A DNA stretch of 20,779 nt from an uncultured Eggerthellaceae bacterium (lineage in GTDB: Bacteria; Actinomycetota; Coriobacteriia; Coriobacteriales; Eggerthellaceae), in NCBI GenBank assembly GCA_948829205.1, contig CAQLOA010000008.1, positions 1 through 20,779 of the forward strand, given 5' to 3'. Shown here piece by piece: positions 1 through 6,779 of the stretch. Position 1 is the stretch's first letter; the number at the start of each line of letters is the position of its first letter. The notes under the pieces are model-generated. The model was not told the origin of the DNA. It saw only the letters and a program-made list of their open reading frames with translations, and searched no databases. The position numbers and the translations under genes are program-made.

Positions 1-179
1 AGCGCAGGACCGGTTATTCCCAGGTTGATCAGCCACATCGGCTCGGCGGAGTACACCTCATACAGGTTTGCCACGACGGGGGTTACGACAAGGTCTCCCA
101 TCGTGCACATAGACGACAGGAACAGCGCCGCCAACGCCAACGCCACCCGTCCTTTGCCCATCTGCGATGCCTCCGTCAT
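1..179 (-). CDS. MFS transporter, N-terminal fragment (gene continues past window edge)
   Basis: Only the first 59 codons lie in the window. The translation begins MTEASQMGKGRVALALAALF and is 44/59 identical by eye to the N-terminus of the complete MFS protein at 2078-3349. The two are therefore paralogues in the same gene group, separated by an amidohydrolase gene. The visible part covers the short cytoplasmic N-terminus, TM1 (about residues 12-32, including LFLSSMCTMGDLVV) and the start of the following loop and TM2. The ATG at 179 is supported by an excellent AAGGAGG Shine-Dalgarno sequence just upstream (about 189-195 on this strand). It is probably co-transcribed behind the amidohydrolase. 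The substrate is unknown. The truncation is due to the window boundary and is not a sign of a pseudogene. Confidence 0.85.
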   Translation of the reverse strand, partial: MTEASQMGKGRVALALAALFLSSMCTMGDLVVTPVVANLYEVYSAEPMWLINLGITGPA

Positions 180-203
180 GGCCTTGCCTCCTTGAAATGC
201 AGC

Positions 204-224
204 GGGGGCCCGCATCGGGCCCCC
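204..224 (-). terminator. GC-rich stem-loop between amidohydrolase and downstream MFS gene
   Basis: A perfect 9-bp stem (GGGGGCCCG/CGGGCCCCC) with a 3-nt loop sits 13 bases past the amidohydrolase stop codon and 25 bases before the next start. It lacks a T-run on either strand, so it is not a classical intrinsic terminator. It may be a partial terminator or an mRNA-processing/stability element that sets the relative expression of the two genes. Confidence 0.4.
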
Positions 225-236
225 GGTCGTAAGAAA

Positions 237-1877
237 CTATTCTGCGCGGTCGGGCCCAGGGGCCTCGAACACCACTTCGCCGTCGATGAACGTGTATACG
301 GGCTTGGCGCCCAAAATCTCGTCAGGCGTCGACTTGAACAGGTTGCGGTCCATGACGACGACGTCGGCAAGCTTGCCGGGAGCAAGGGTGCCGATACGGT
401 CATCGAAATTCTCCACGACCGCCGAACCGTACGTGTACGCCTGCAGCGCCTGCGCCAGCGTGATGCGCTGCGAGGGGACGAAACCGCCTTCCGGCTTGCC
501 GTCCCAGGGCTGTTGACGGGTTATCGCGGCATATACGCCTTCCATCGGGTTCAGGTTCCACACCGGCGCGTCGGTGCCTGCGGCCACGATGGCTCCGGCG
601 TCGATCAGCGACTTCACAGGCCACATGTAAGGGACCCACTTCTCGCCGAGAAGCACGGGGTAGCCTTCAACGTTCAGCACCGAATGAATCGGCTGCATCG
701 AGGCGACCACGCCGAGCCTGGCGAAGCGGTCGATGTCTTCGGGGCGGCAAGTCTCGATGTGTTCTATGGCGTTGCGGTGGCCCTTGAAGCCCTGCTCCTG
801 CCCCACCTTCTCGAACACGTCCAGCGCCTGCTTGACGGCCCCATTGCCGATGGCGTGAAGGCGAACGCTGTAACCGGCTGCGTCGGCCTGCCTGACCAGC
901 GGAAGCAGCTCGTCGTAGCCCATCGTGGGCTCGCCGCACGTCGTGGGATCGTCGGCGTAGGGCTCGGTGAGGAAACCGGTATGGGCCTCGCACACTCCGT
1001 CGGTGATCATCTTGGTTCCGGCGAAGCGCAGATGCTCGCCGACAAGCTCACGGGCGTAGCGGCGCGCGTTGGCAAGGCCGTCTTCCAACTTCACGAAGCA
1101 GCTGACGCGGATGGGAAGCTTGCCGTCGCGTTCGAACTCGGAGAAGACGCGGATGGTGTCGTCCTCGGGGATGCCGCCGTAGGGCCAGACGCATCCGGTT
1201 GCGGTGACGCCGTAGGAAAGGCATTCCCCTATAACGCTTCCAAGCGCATGGTCCATGTCGGCCGCCAGGTTCGCCATGCCCCACACGGGGTCGTTGGCAG
1301 GCGGCTCGTAGTTCAGCCCCTTCAGCGATCCGTCCTCGTTGCGGCCAATGATGCCGCCTTCGGGATCTGGCTTGTCGGGAGCGTAGCCTGCGGCTTCGAG
1401 CGCCTTGCTGTTGACCCAGCCCACATGCATGTCCCACGACGCGAAGTAGGCGGGACGGTCGGGCACCAGCTTGTCGAGCAGCTCCTTCGTGGGTTCCTCG
1501 CCGCCTTCCCATTCCGAGAAGTTGAGGTCGCAGCCCGCGATCCAGGCGTTGTTGGGATGAGCTTCGGCGAATTCGCGTATGCGGGAGCAGACTTCTTCCT
1601 TGGTGGATGCGCCTTCGAGGCTCAGCGTGTAGTCGGCGTCCTTCATGACGCCGTTCTGGATAAAATGAGTGTGCGCGTCGTTGAACCCGGGAACCACCGT
1701 CTTGTCTCCGCAGTCGTAGACAGCGGTGTCCGGGCCGATATGGCCATCGGCCTCGGAAAGCGGTACGACGTCGACTATTTCGTTGCCCGAGACCAGCACC
1801 GCACCCTCGATGGGTTCGAGGGTGTTCGCGGTGAAGATACACGAACTTTTGATTACCTTGTCTACCGTCTTGTGCAT
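237..1877 (-). CDS. YtcJ-like metal-dependent amidohydrolase
   Basis: 546-aa protein of the amidohydrolase superfamily, Amidohydro_3/YtcJ branch (relatives include N-substituted formamide deformylase and exoenzyme-regulatory-protein-like hydrolases). An N-terminal beta-sandwich segment (about 1-65) leads into the TIM barrel. Metal-ligand signatures are visible in order: HTH at 69-71 (GFNDAHTHF), Lys289 in TKMITDG, His341 in RLHAIGNGA, His373 in IEHIE and Asp436 in GTDAPV. The C-terminus returns to the sandwich (GKLADVVVMDRN). There is no signal peptide, so the enzyme is cytoplasmic. The ATG at 1877 has an AAGGAC ribosome-binding site seven bases upstream. It lies between two paralogous MFS genes, which suggests that its substrate or product is transported by them. 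Hydrolysis of an amide, N-acyl or formamide-type bond is likely, but the specific substrate cannot be read from the sequence. Confidence 0.92.
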   Translation of the reverse strand: MHKTVDKVIKSSCIFTANTLEPIEGAVLVSGNEIVDVVPLSEADGHIGPDTAVYDCGDKTVVPGFNDAHTHFIQNGVMKDADYTLSLEGASTKEEVCSRIREFAEAHPNNAWIAGCDLNFSEWEGGEEPTKELLDKLVPDRPAYFASWDMHVGWVNSKALEAAGYAPDKPDPEGGIIGRNEDGSLKGLNYEPPANDPVWGMANLAADMDHALGSVIGECLSYGVTATGCVWPYGGIPEDDTIRVFSEFERDGKLPIRVSCFVKLEDGLANARRYARELVGEHLRFAGTKMITDGVCEAHTGFLTEPYADDPTTCGEPTMGYDELLPLVRQADAAGYSVRLHAIGNGAVKQALDVFEKVGQEQGFKGHRNAIEHIETCRPEDIDRFARLGVVASMQPIHSVLNVEGYPVLLGEKWVPYMWPVKSLIDAGAIVAAGTDAPVWNLNPMEGVYAAITRQQPWDGKPEGGFVPSQRITLAQALQAYTYGSAVVENFDDRIGTLAPGKLADVVVMDRNLFKSTPDEILGAKPVYTFIDGEVVFEAPGPDRAE

Positions 1878-1974
1878 TTTGCGTCCTTAGTACGAAAGAG
1901 AATGCGTGTTCAGGAAGGGCGTCTCGACTTTGTGGCATGGAGGGCGCCCTTTGTTGCGAGAGGTCTTTATGCGA

Positions 1975-2004
1975 GGGGGACGAATCCGAAGAGATTCATC
2001 CCCC
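1975..2004 (-). terminator. Strong stem-loop downstream of MFS gene
   Basis: A 12-bp stem (1975-1986 with 1993-2004; one G-T wobble on the minus strand) with a 6-nt loop lies about 73 bases after the stop codon of the MFS gene at 2078-3349 and before the amidohydrolase. There is no T-run after the stem, so it is either a partial or Rho-assisted terminator, or an intercistronic stabiliser. A 10-bp palindrome AGGGCGCCCT lies nearby at about 1941-1950. Confidence 0.5.
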
Positions 2005-2077
2005 TTGGCTTCGTGCATGCGGTCGGCGAAGGGCATCTAGGGGTCTGCCGACGCCGATGTGCACTTACGGCATGTCG

Positions 2078-3349
2078 CTATTTGTTGCCAAGTCCCTCGT
2101 CGCGGGCTTCCTGTGCCTCGTCGCTTACGGCTTCGGCGCCCTGCGCGTTGGCAACCGGGGCCTTGCGGAAGGCGAGCAGGTAGATGATGGACACCACGGC
2201 CACGGCCACCAGGACGTAGCCCATGATCGGCCACACTCCCACGGCGGTCATGCCGGTTGCGCCCACCAGGCCGGTCAGCAGGTACGAGCTTCCGGTCGCG
2301 GCGAGCCCGTCGGAGAACGCCACGATGGAAGTCGCGGTGCCTCCCTTCGACGCAGGCACCAGCTCGGTGGCGCGCACGTAGAAGTAGCAGAAGTAGAACG
2401 GCCAGAAGAAGCCGGCGACCACGACGCCTACGATGGTGACGACGGGGCTCGGGAAGAAGCCCATGGCGATGAAGCAAGCGGCCATGACGAACAGCGCCGG
2501 CACGTAGACGAAGTTCTTCATGCGCTTGTAAACCGCGCCGAACACGAGCGACGCCACGGCGGTCGCGATGGTGCCCGCGGACGCCAGCATGCCGATGAAC
2601 GCCTCGTCGCCCACGCCTGCGTCAACCACGTAAACGGCGATCATGTAAAGCATCACGAAGTAGCAGATGGCCACGAAGAAAACCTGGATGGTCAGCGGGA
2701 CGAGCTTCGTCCACCAGCCGACAGGGGCGGCCGGGGCCTTCGTGCCGTCCTCGGCGTTCGCAGCGTGAGAAGGCGGCATCTTCGGGAGGAACAGGATGAG
2801 CATGACCAGCACGGGAACTGCGATCCAGTAGGTGAAGAACGCGTTCTGCCATGCCGCAACGGCCAGCACGCCGGCAACTGCGGCCATGAGGGCGCCCATG
2901 ATGGACATCGCCGAGTTGTACCAGCCCACGAACTTGCCGTGCTCGTCCTCGTTCGGGAACATGTCGGCGAGGATGGCCAGCGCCGCCGTGTTGGTGATGC
3001 CCCAGCCTACGCCGGTGGCCAAGCAGCGGAGCGTGGTGAACAGGTAGATGTTCTCGACGGCGCCGAACACCGCACTGACGGTGAAGATGGCGAAGCCGAT
3101 CACCATGATCCATTTCTTGTCCATCCTGTCGCACAGGACGCCGGCAAGGATGCCGAACGGAAGGCCCACCAGGGCCGGGCCGGTGATGGAGAAGTTGATC
3201 AGCCACTCGGGGTCGTCTGCGAACACTTCGTACAGGTTCGCGACGATCGGGTTCACCACCAGGTCGCCCAACGTGCACATTGAGGAAAGGAACAGCGCGG
3301 CCAGCGCCAGGAACAGCCTTCCCTTCGATAGTTGCTTTGCTTCGGTCAT
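2078..3349 (-). CDS. Major facilitator superfamily transporter
   Basis: 423-aa polytopic membrane protein with the length and hydrophobicity pattern of a 12-TM MFS carrier. TM1 is near residues 12-32 and TM2 near 51-70. The cytoplasmic loop 2-3 reads AGVLCDRMDKKW (an RMDKK variant of the MFS signature D-R-x-G-R/K-R/K). A charged central loop between the two six-helix halves lies around 190-210 (PPSHAANAEDGTKAP). The C-terminal tail is hydrophilic and acidic. The ATG at 3349 has an AAAGG motif about 11 bases upstream. It is the first gene of a minus-strand group (MFS, amidohydrolase, second MFS) and is divergent from the LuxR-family gene, so control by that regulator is plausible. The substrate is unknown; the linked amidohydrolase suggests an amide or carboxylate compound. 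Confidence 0.9.
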   Translation of the reverse strand: MTEAKQLSKGRLFLALAALFLSSMCTLGDLVVNPIVANLYEVFADDPEWLINFSITGPALVGLPFGILAGVLCDRMDKKWIMVIGFAIFTVSAVFGAVENIYLFTTLRCLATGVGWGITNTAALAILADMFPNEDEHGKFVGWYNSAMSIMGALMAAVAGVLAVAAWQNAFFTYWIAVPVLVMLILFLPKMPPSHAANAEDGTKAPAAPVGWWTKLVPLTIQVFFVAICYFVMLYMIAVYVVDAGVGDEAFIGMLASAGTIATAVASLVFGAVYKRMKNFVYVPALFVMAACFIAMGFFPSPVVTIVGVVVAGFFWPFYFCYFYVRATELVPASKGGTATSIVAFSDGLAATGSSYLLTGLVGATGMTAVGVWPIMGYVLVAVAVVSIIYLLAFRKAPVANAQGAEAVSDEAQEARDEGLGNK

Positions 3350-3407
3350 GATGCGTACAACCTTTCATGTCATGGCCAGGCCCTTTGCCCGGCAACCGTT
3401 GGGAAAG

Positions 3408-3436
3408 AATCTACGGAAGCAGCAGCTGGCGGAAAA
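3408..3436 (-). promoter_or_regulatory. Possible promoter of the MFS-amidohydrolase group
   Basis: Reading the minus strand, TTTTCC (3431-3436) and TAGATT (3408-3413) are separated by exactly 17 bases. This would start transcription near 3401, about 50 bases before the MFS start codon. The -35 match is poor, which is what an activator-dependent promoter would look like. Repeated ATGGTTCG motifs begin about 13 bases further upstream. The assignment is tentative. Confidence 0.3.
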
Positions 3437-3445
3437 CGTTCGTTC

Positions 3446-3537
3446 CTTATGGTTCGCATATGGTTCGAAGGCGGGTCCACCCGCCCGTTTGCGCATATTG
3501 TTTTGCGCCACGACCCCATAAACTGCTTATGGTTCGC
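3446..3537. repeat. Repeated CTTATGGTTCGC motif in the divergent control region
   Basis: The 12-mer CTTATGGTTCGC occurs exactly at 3446-3457 and 3526-3537. The core ATGGTTCG occurs a third time at 3460-3467, 11 bases (about one helical turn) after the first core. All three copies have the same orientation. They lie between the MFS gene and the LuxR-type regulator, one pair upstream of the putative MFS promoter and the third just upstream of the regulator's putative -35 region. A 16-bp dyad (GGCGGGT CC ACCCGCC, 3470-3485) sits between them. Together these are candidate regulator-binding sites. Confidence 0.5.
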
Positions 3538-3571
3538 GCCCATGAGGGCCGCCTTCGCGCGAATTTGGGTG

Positions 3572-3577
3572 GATAAT
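3572..3577 (+). promoter_or_regulatory. Possible -10 box of the LuxR-family gene
   Basis: GATAAT at 3572-3577 would place the start of transcription near 3584. This gives a 5' leader of about 30 bases carrying the CAGGAG Shine-Dalgarno sequence at 3604-3609. No good -35 hexamer is visible 17 bases upstream, which fits activation by a protein bound at the ATGGTTCG copy at 3529-3536. Confidence 0.3.
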
Positions 3578-3615
3578 TGGACGCATGGTCACGTGCGAGA
3601 GGTCAGGAGACGCAA

Positions 3616-5226
3616 TTGTCGCAGCAGCCCGCAAATGACACCGAATTCGGTTACATTTCTGCAGACCGCGGAGTGATACTTCCTGCGTATTCCGGCGTCG
3701 CGCTTTTGCTTTCCTGGATATATCTGCTGTTCTACGCAAACAGCGCAGGCATCGAGGCCGCCGCGCCCGTGTCGCTGATGGGCATACCGTACACGCTGAG
3801 CAGTCTTCTGATGTCCGTTGCGGTCCTGGTCATCGCGTTCGGCCCGGCCGACCTTCCCGAGAAGATAATGACGGGGAAGATGAAGGTCGCGTCGTCCCTG
3901 GGGACGTCCGTGGGCACGCTTCTGATGGTGGGACTGAGCGAGCCCGACGTCATGTGGCTTACGCTTGCAGGCGCGGCCGTGACGGGCGTCTTTTCGGGCA
4001 TCCTCGCCCAGCAGTGGGTGGTTGCTTACAGGCGCGTGGGCCTCAAGGCCACCATAGGAAGCTTCCCGGCGCTTCTTGCCGTGTCGGTTGGGATATGCAT
4101 GACGGCGATGTACCTTCCGCGCGTCGCGGTGCTGGTGGTAACCGCGCTGCTTCCCATAGTGTCGGGCTTCATGCTGCACTCGGTCAGGAAGTCGCTGTTC
4201 CCCGAATTCGACCTTGAAGCACCCGTCAAGGACCGCCCCCTCGACTTCCTCATAGTCATCTTCCCGATAGGGATCTTCGCGTTTGCTTCGGGCTTCCTCG
4301 ACTACTTCTCCTACCAAAGCGGCTACACGTATTTCTTCTACACGACCGTCACCGTGGTCCTGCTGGTCACGGCATGCGTCTTCATCGTGGTGTCCAACCG
4401 CGAGAACGCCTTCACGTGCATGGTCGTGCCGCTGTGCTTCATGGTGTGCGTGTTCGTCCCGTTCCTCACCATGGTCGACCACGTGCCTGCCTCGCACTTC
4501 ATATCCATCGGCGAGCTGGGGATCGAGATCGCCCTGTTCTCCATCGCCGTCGGGTTCGCCGACTTCTTCTCGATCAGCGCGCTGAAGACCTATGCACTAT
4601 GCCGCGTGGTGCATTTCGCGCTTAACGCCGTAGGCTGGTACGCCGGATGCTTCTCGAACTCGGCGCTCAACGACATGATGAACTCGCAGGCGTCGCTGGC
4701 GGTGGTGTTCATAGGGGTGGAGGTAATCGCCGTCTGCCTGATTGTCGCCATCGTGAAGGCGCAGAAGACGCTTCCGCAGAACGTGGGGAAGGTCGGCGCG
4801 AACGCGCAGGCAGATGCAGGCTCGATGGCAGCGTCATCAGGCAATGCGGCTCGAGGCCTGCCGGGGGACGGTCCCGCGCTGTCGGGGCTGGGCGAGGGAG
4901 GTGCGGACGCTGCACATGAAGCCGTAGGGCATGCTACCGCAGGCGGAGAAGCCGGCATGGCAGGGAGTGCTTCGATCGCCGGAGCCAACGACGTCGGCTC
5001 GTTCGAAGTGGACCTGTATTCCATAGGGAAGGAACATGGGCTTTCCAACAGGGAGATGGACGTCTTCGCGCTGCTGGCGAGAGGCTATTCGGCGGCCGCC
5101 ATCCAGAGCGAGCTGTACATCGCAGCCGGAACCGTCAACTATCACACGCGCAACATCTACTCGAAGCTGAACGTGCACTCCAAGCAGGAACTGATCGGCA
5201 TGGTGAACGCGCATCGTAGGCGCTGA
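3616..5226 (+). CDS. Membrane-anchored LuxR-family transcriptional regulator (polytopic N-terminus + HTH)
   Basis: 536-aa protein if started at the TTG at 3616, which has CAGGAG six bases upstream. An upstream in-frame TTG at 3577 adds 13 residues but lacks a ribosome-binding site. Residues 1 to about 385 are almost continuous hydrophobic segments, roughly 10-12 TM helices (for example VALLLSWIYLLFYA). A low-complexity Ala/Gly-rich linker of about 70 residues follows. The last 62 residues (475-536) form a LuxR/GerE HTH (LSNREMDVFALLARGYS, then GTVNYHTRNIYSKLNVHSKQ). This architecture is common in Eggerthellaceae, where such genes neighbour transporters and enzymes. The membrane part may sense a ligand, or a partner, directly in the membrane while the HTH binds DNA. 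It is divergent from the MFS-amidohydrolase group, its probable target, and converges on the pepC terminator. Confidence 0.9.
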   Translation: MSQQPANDTEFGYISADRGVILPAYSGVALLLSWIYLLFYANSAGIEAAAPVSLMGIPYTLSSLLMSVAVLVIAFGPADLPEKIMTGKMKVASSLGTSVGTLLMVGLSEPDVMWLTLAGAAVTGVFSGILAQQWVVAYRRVGLKATIGSFPALLAVSVGICMTAMYLPRVAVLVVTALLPIVSGFMLHSVRKSLFPEFDLEAPVKDRPLDFLIVIFPIGIFAFASGFLDYFSYQSGYTYFFYTTVTVVLLVTACVFIVVSNRENAFTCMVVPLCFMVCVFVPFLTMVDHVPASHFISIGELGIEIALFSIAVGFADFFSISALKTYALCRVVHFALNAVGWYAGCFSNSALNDMMNSQASLAVVFIGVEVIAVCLIVAIVKAQKTLPQNVGKVGANAQADAGSMAASSGNAARGLPGDGPALSGLGEGGADAAHEAVGHATAGGEAGMAGSASIAGANDVGSFEVDLYSIGKEHGLSNREMDVFALLARGYSAAAIQSELYIAAGTVNYHTRNIYSKLNVHSKQELIGMVNAHRRR

Positions 5227-5253
5227 GCGGCACATCCCCCGTGCTGGCGACAC

Positions 5254-5282
5254 AAAAAAAAGGGCGCACGTGAAGTGCGCCC
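5254..5282 (-). terminator. Rho-independent terminator of the peptidase operon
   Basis: On the minus strand an 8-bp perfect stem (GGGCGCAC/GTGCGCCC) with a 5-nt loop is followed directly by a run of eight T (A5254-5261 on the plus strand). It lies 52 bases after the stop codon of the C1B aminopeptidase gene. It marks the end of the minus-strand cluster and insulates it from the convergent LuxR-family gene. Confidence 0.9.
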
Positions 5283-5334
5283 CTACGTCGATCCAATCGA
5301 TCATGCAGCGATCAGCCGCAGACCTCGGGTTCGC

Positions 5335-6693
5335 CTATGCACCCAATACCGGGTTGAAGGTGTTCCAGAACGGCCACACGATGGGCTCGGAGTCCAGCGC
5401 CTTCAAGGTCTCGGGCTTCAGCATTTTCTTGGGGATGGCGACCTCGTACACGAAGTTGTCGAACCACTCGTCGGTGCACACGAAGTAGCCGTTGTTGCCG
5501 GTCTTCTGGCCGTGGTTCTCGGTGCCCCAGGAGTTATCGATCTTCCACTTGTCGGGCTTGCCGTCCTTGATGTCAACGCCGGCGATGGTCATGGCGTGGG
5601 TGGGCAGGCTCTCGTGCATGGCGAAGCGCTGCGCCTTGTCCATGGTGAATTTCACGCCGAACATCGCCTCAAGGTCGTACAGATCCTGGGACATGACGCC
5701 TGCGTTGCGGTCGCACCACTGCAGCACGTCGGAGCCGAACCACACCGGGTCGCCGGCTTTCAGCGACTCGATGACGTAGCCCTTCAGCTCGTCCATCGGC
5801 ACGTTGACGTAAAGGTTGCGGCGCTCGGGGATCTGGTCGGAATCTTGGATGGCGTACACGTGGCCGTAAGGATTGCTGTCGCCAGGCACGTTGATGACGC
5901 CCACGTAGTCGTCGAGGTCGATCTTCACGTACTTCTTCGCGAACTCGAGAGGGGTGATGTCGCGGTCCTCATGGTACTTGCCCTTGTTGTCGGTGTAAGT
6001 GAAGTCGAACTTCTTGGGCGGCTCGCCGAAGCACACGCACAGCACGCGGTACACCTCGTTCAGCATCTCTAGCTGGGTCGCCGTGGTGTCCTTCTTCTCG
6101 TTGGCCATCTGGCGCAGCTTGATGGCGTCCTGGCGCAGCAGGTGCGACAGCACGGTGTTGAGCTCGGCGGTGTCGTTGGTGCAGTGGGTCTCGGACATGC
6201 CCTGATGAGGCATGACGCCGTACTTCTTCACCAGCGCGGCGATCATGTCCCAGTCGCCGCCGTCGGCCATGGGCGTGCTGATCAGCCAGTCGACCTCGCG
6301 GTCGTCGAGCGGCTTGTCTGCGGTCGCCACGATGTGCTCGAGGAACCATGCGGCGCGTTCCAGCTTGTTGTAGAACGCAAGGTGCGCCTGCGAAAGCTCG
6401 AACGTGCCCTTCGGCAGGTCAAGGTCCTTCTCGATGTGAAAGCGCAGCACGTTCAGGCATGCGAACATCCAACAGCGGCCGGACATCTTCTGGTTCGCCA
6501 CGGCCTGGCTGTCCACGTCGATGGTGAACGCGAAGTTCGGCGGGCTCATGCGCTTAAGGACCTCGACGCTCTCTGCCGATTCCAGGATGCCGTTCTTCGT
6601 GACGGAGCGCTGGGCGACGTGCTGGCAGCACATCTTCTTGTAGTCCTCCGACATCTTCCCGATCTGTTCCATTGATAGCTTCATTTCGAACAT
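5335..6693 (-). CDS. pepC: C1B cysteine aminopeptidase (PepC / bleomycin hydrolase family)
   Basis: 452-aa cytoplasmic papain-fold aminopeptidase of MEROPS family C1B. The catalytic set is complete: oxyanion Gln68 and nucleophile Cys74 in NQKMSGRCWMFA, His366 in LPTHAMTIAG, and Asn387 in KIDNSWG. The length matches PepC (about 440-450 aa). Family members form hexamers with the active sites inside, and the C-terminal arm enters the cleft to enforce aminopeptidase activity; the end here, PVLGA, is compatible with that. The start is uncertain: the ATG at 6693 has AGGA six bases upstream, the ATG at 6699 has no usable spacing, and the ATG at 6684 has GGAG nine bases upstream. It is the last gene of the minus-strand cluster, so its role is final trimming of imported peptides. 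Confidence 0.93.
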   Translation of the reverse strand: MFEMKLSMEQIGKMSEDYKKMCCQHVAQRSVTKNGILESAESVEVLKRMSPPNFAFTIDVDSQAVANQKMSGRCWMFACLNVLRFHIEKDLDLPKGTFELSQAHLAFYNKLERAAWFLEHIVATADKPLDDREVDWLISTPMADGGDWDMIAALVKKYGVMPHQGMSETHCTNDTAELNTVLSHLLRQDAIKLRQMANEKKDTTATQLEMLNEVYRVLCVCFGEPPKKFDFTYTDNKGKYHEDRDITPLEFAKKYVKIDLDDYVGVINVPGDSNPYGHVYAIQDSDQIPERRNLYVNVPMDELKGYVIESLKAGDPVWFGSDVLQWCDRNAGVMSQDLYDLEAMFGVKFTMDKAQRFAMHESLPTHAMTIAGVDIKDGKPDKWKIDNSWGTENHGQKTGNNGYFVCTDEWFDNFVYEVAIPKKMLKPETLKALDSEPIVWPFWNTFNPVLGA

Positions 6694-6735
6694 CTCCATT
6701 CCTATGGTTTGGCCTGTTGCAGCTTGCTATCCAAA

Positions 6736-6754
6736 GGGCGACGGTGCGCCGCCC
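6736..6754 (-). other. Intercistronic stem-loop between the C45-like and pepC genes
   Basis: On the minus strand GGGCGGCG/CGTCGCCC (8 bp, one G-T wobble) with a 3-nt CAC loop is followed by TTT. The short T stretch makes it at most a weak terminator. It could tune pepC expression within the operon. Confidence 0.35.
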
Positions 6755-6779
6755 GGGTTGCCATGAGCGTCGCGAACGC

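Noticed and set aside
192..2183. A 663-codon plus-strand open frame opposite the amidohydrolase gene
   Set aside because: It is a mirror of the amidohydrolase reading frame, with no ribosome-binding site and no domain resemblance, while the minus strand encodes all expected metal ligands.
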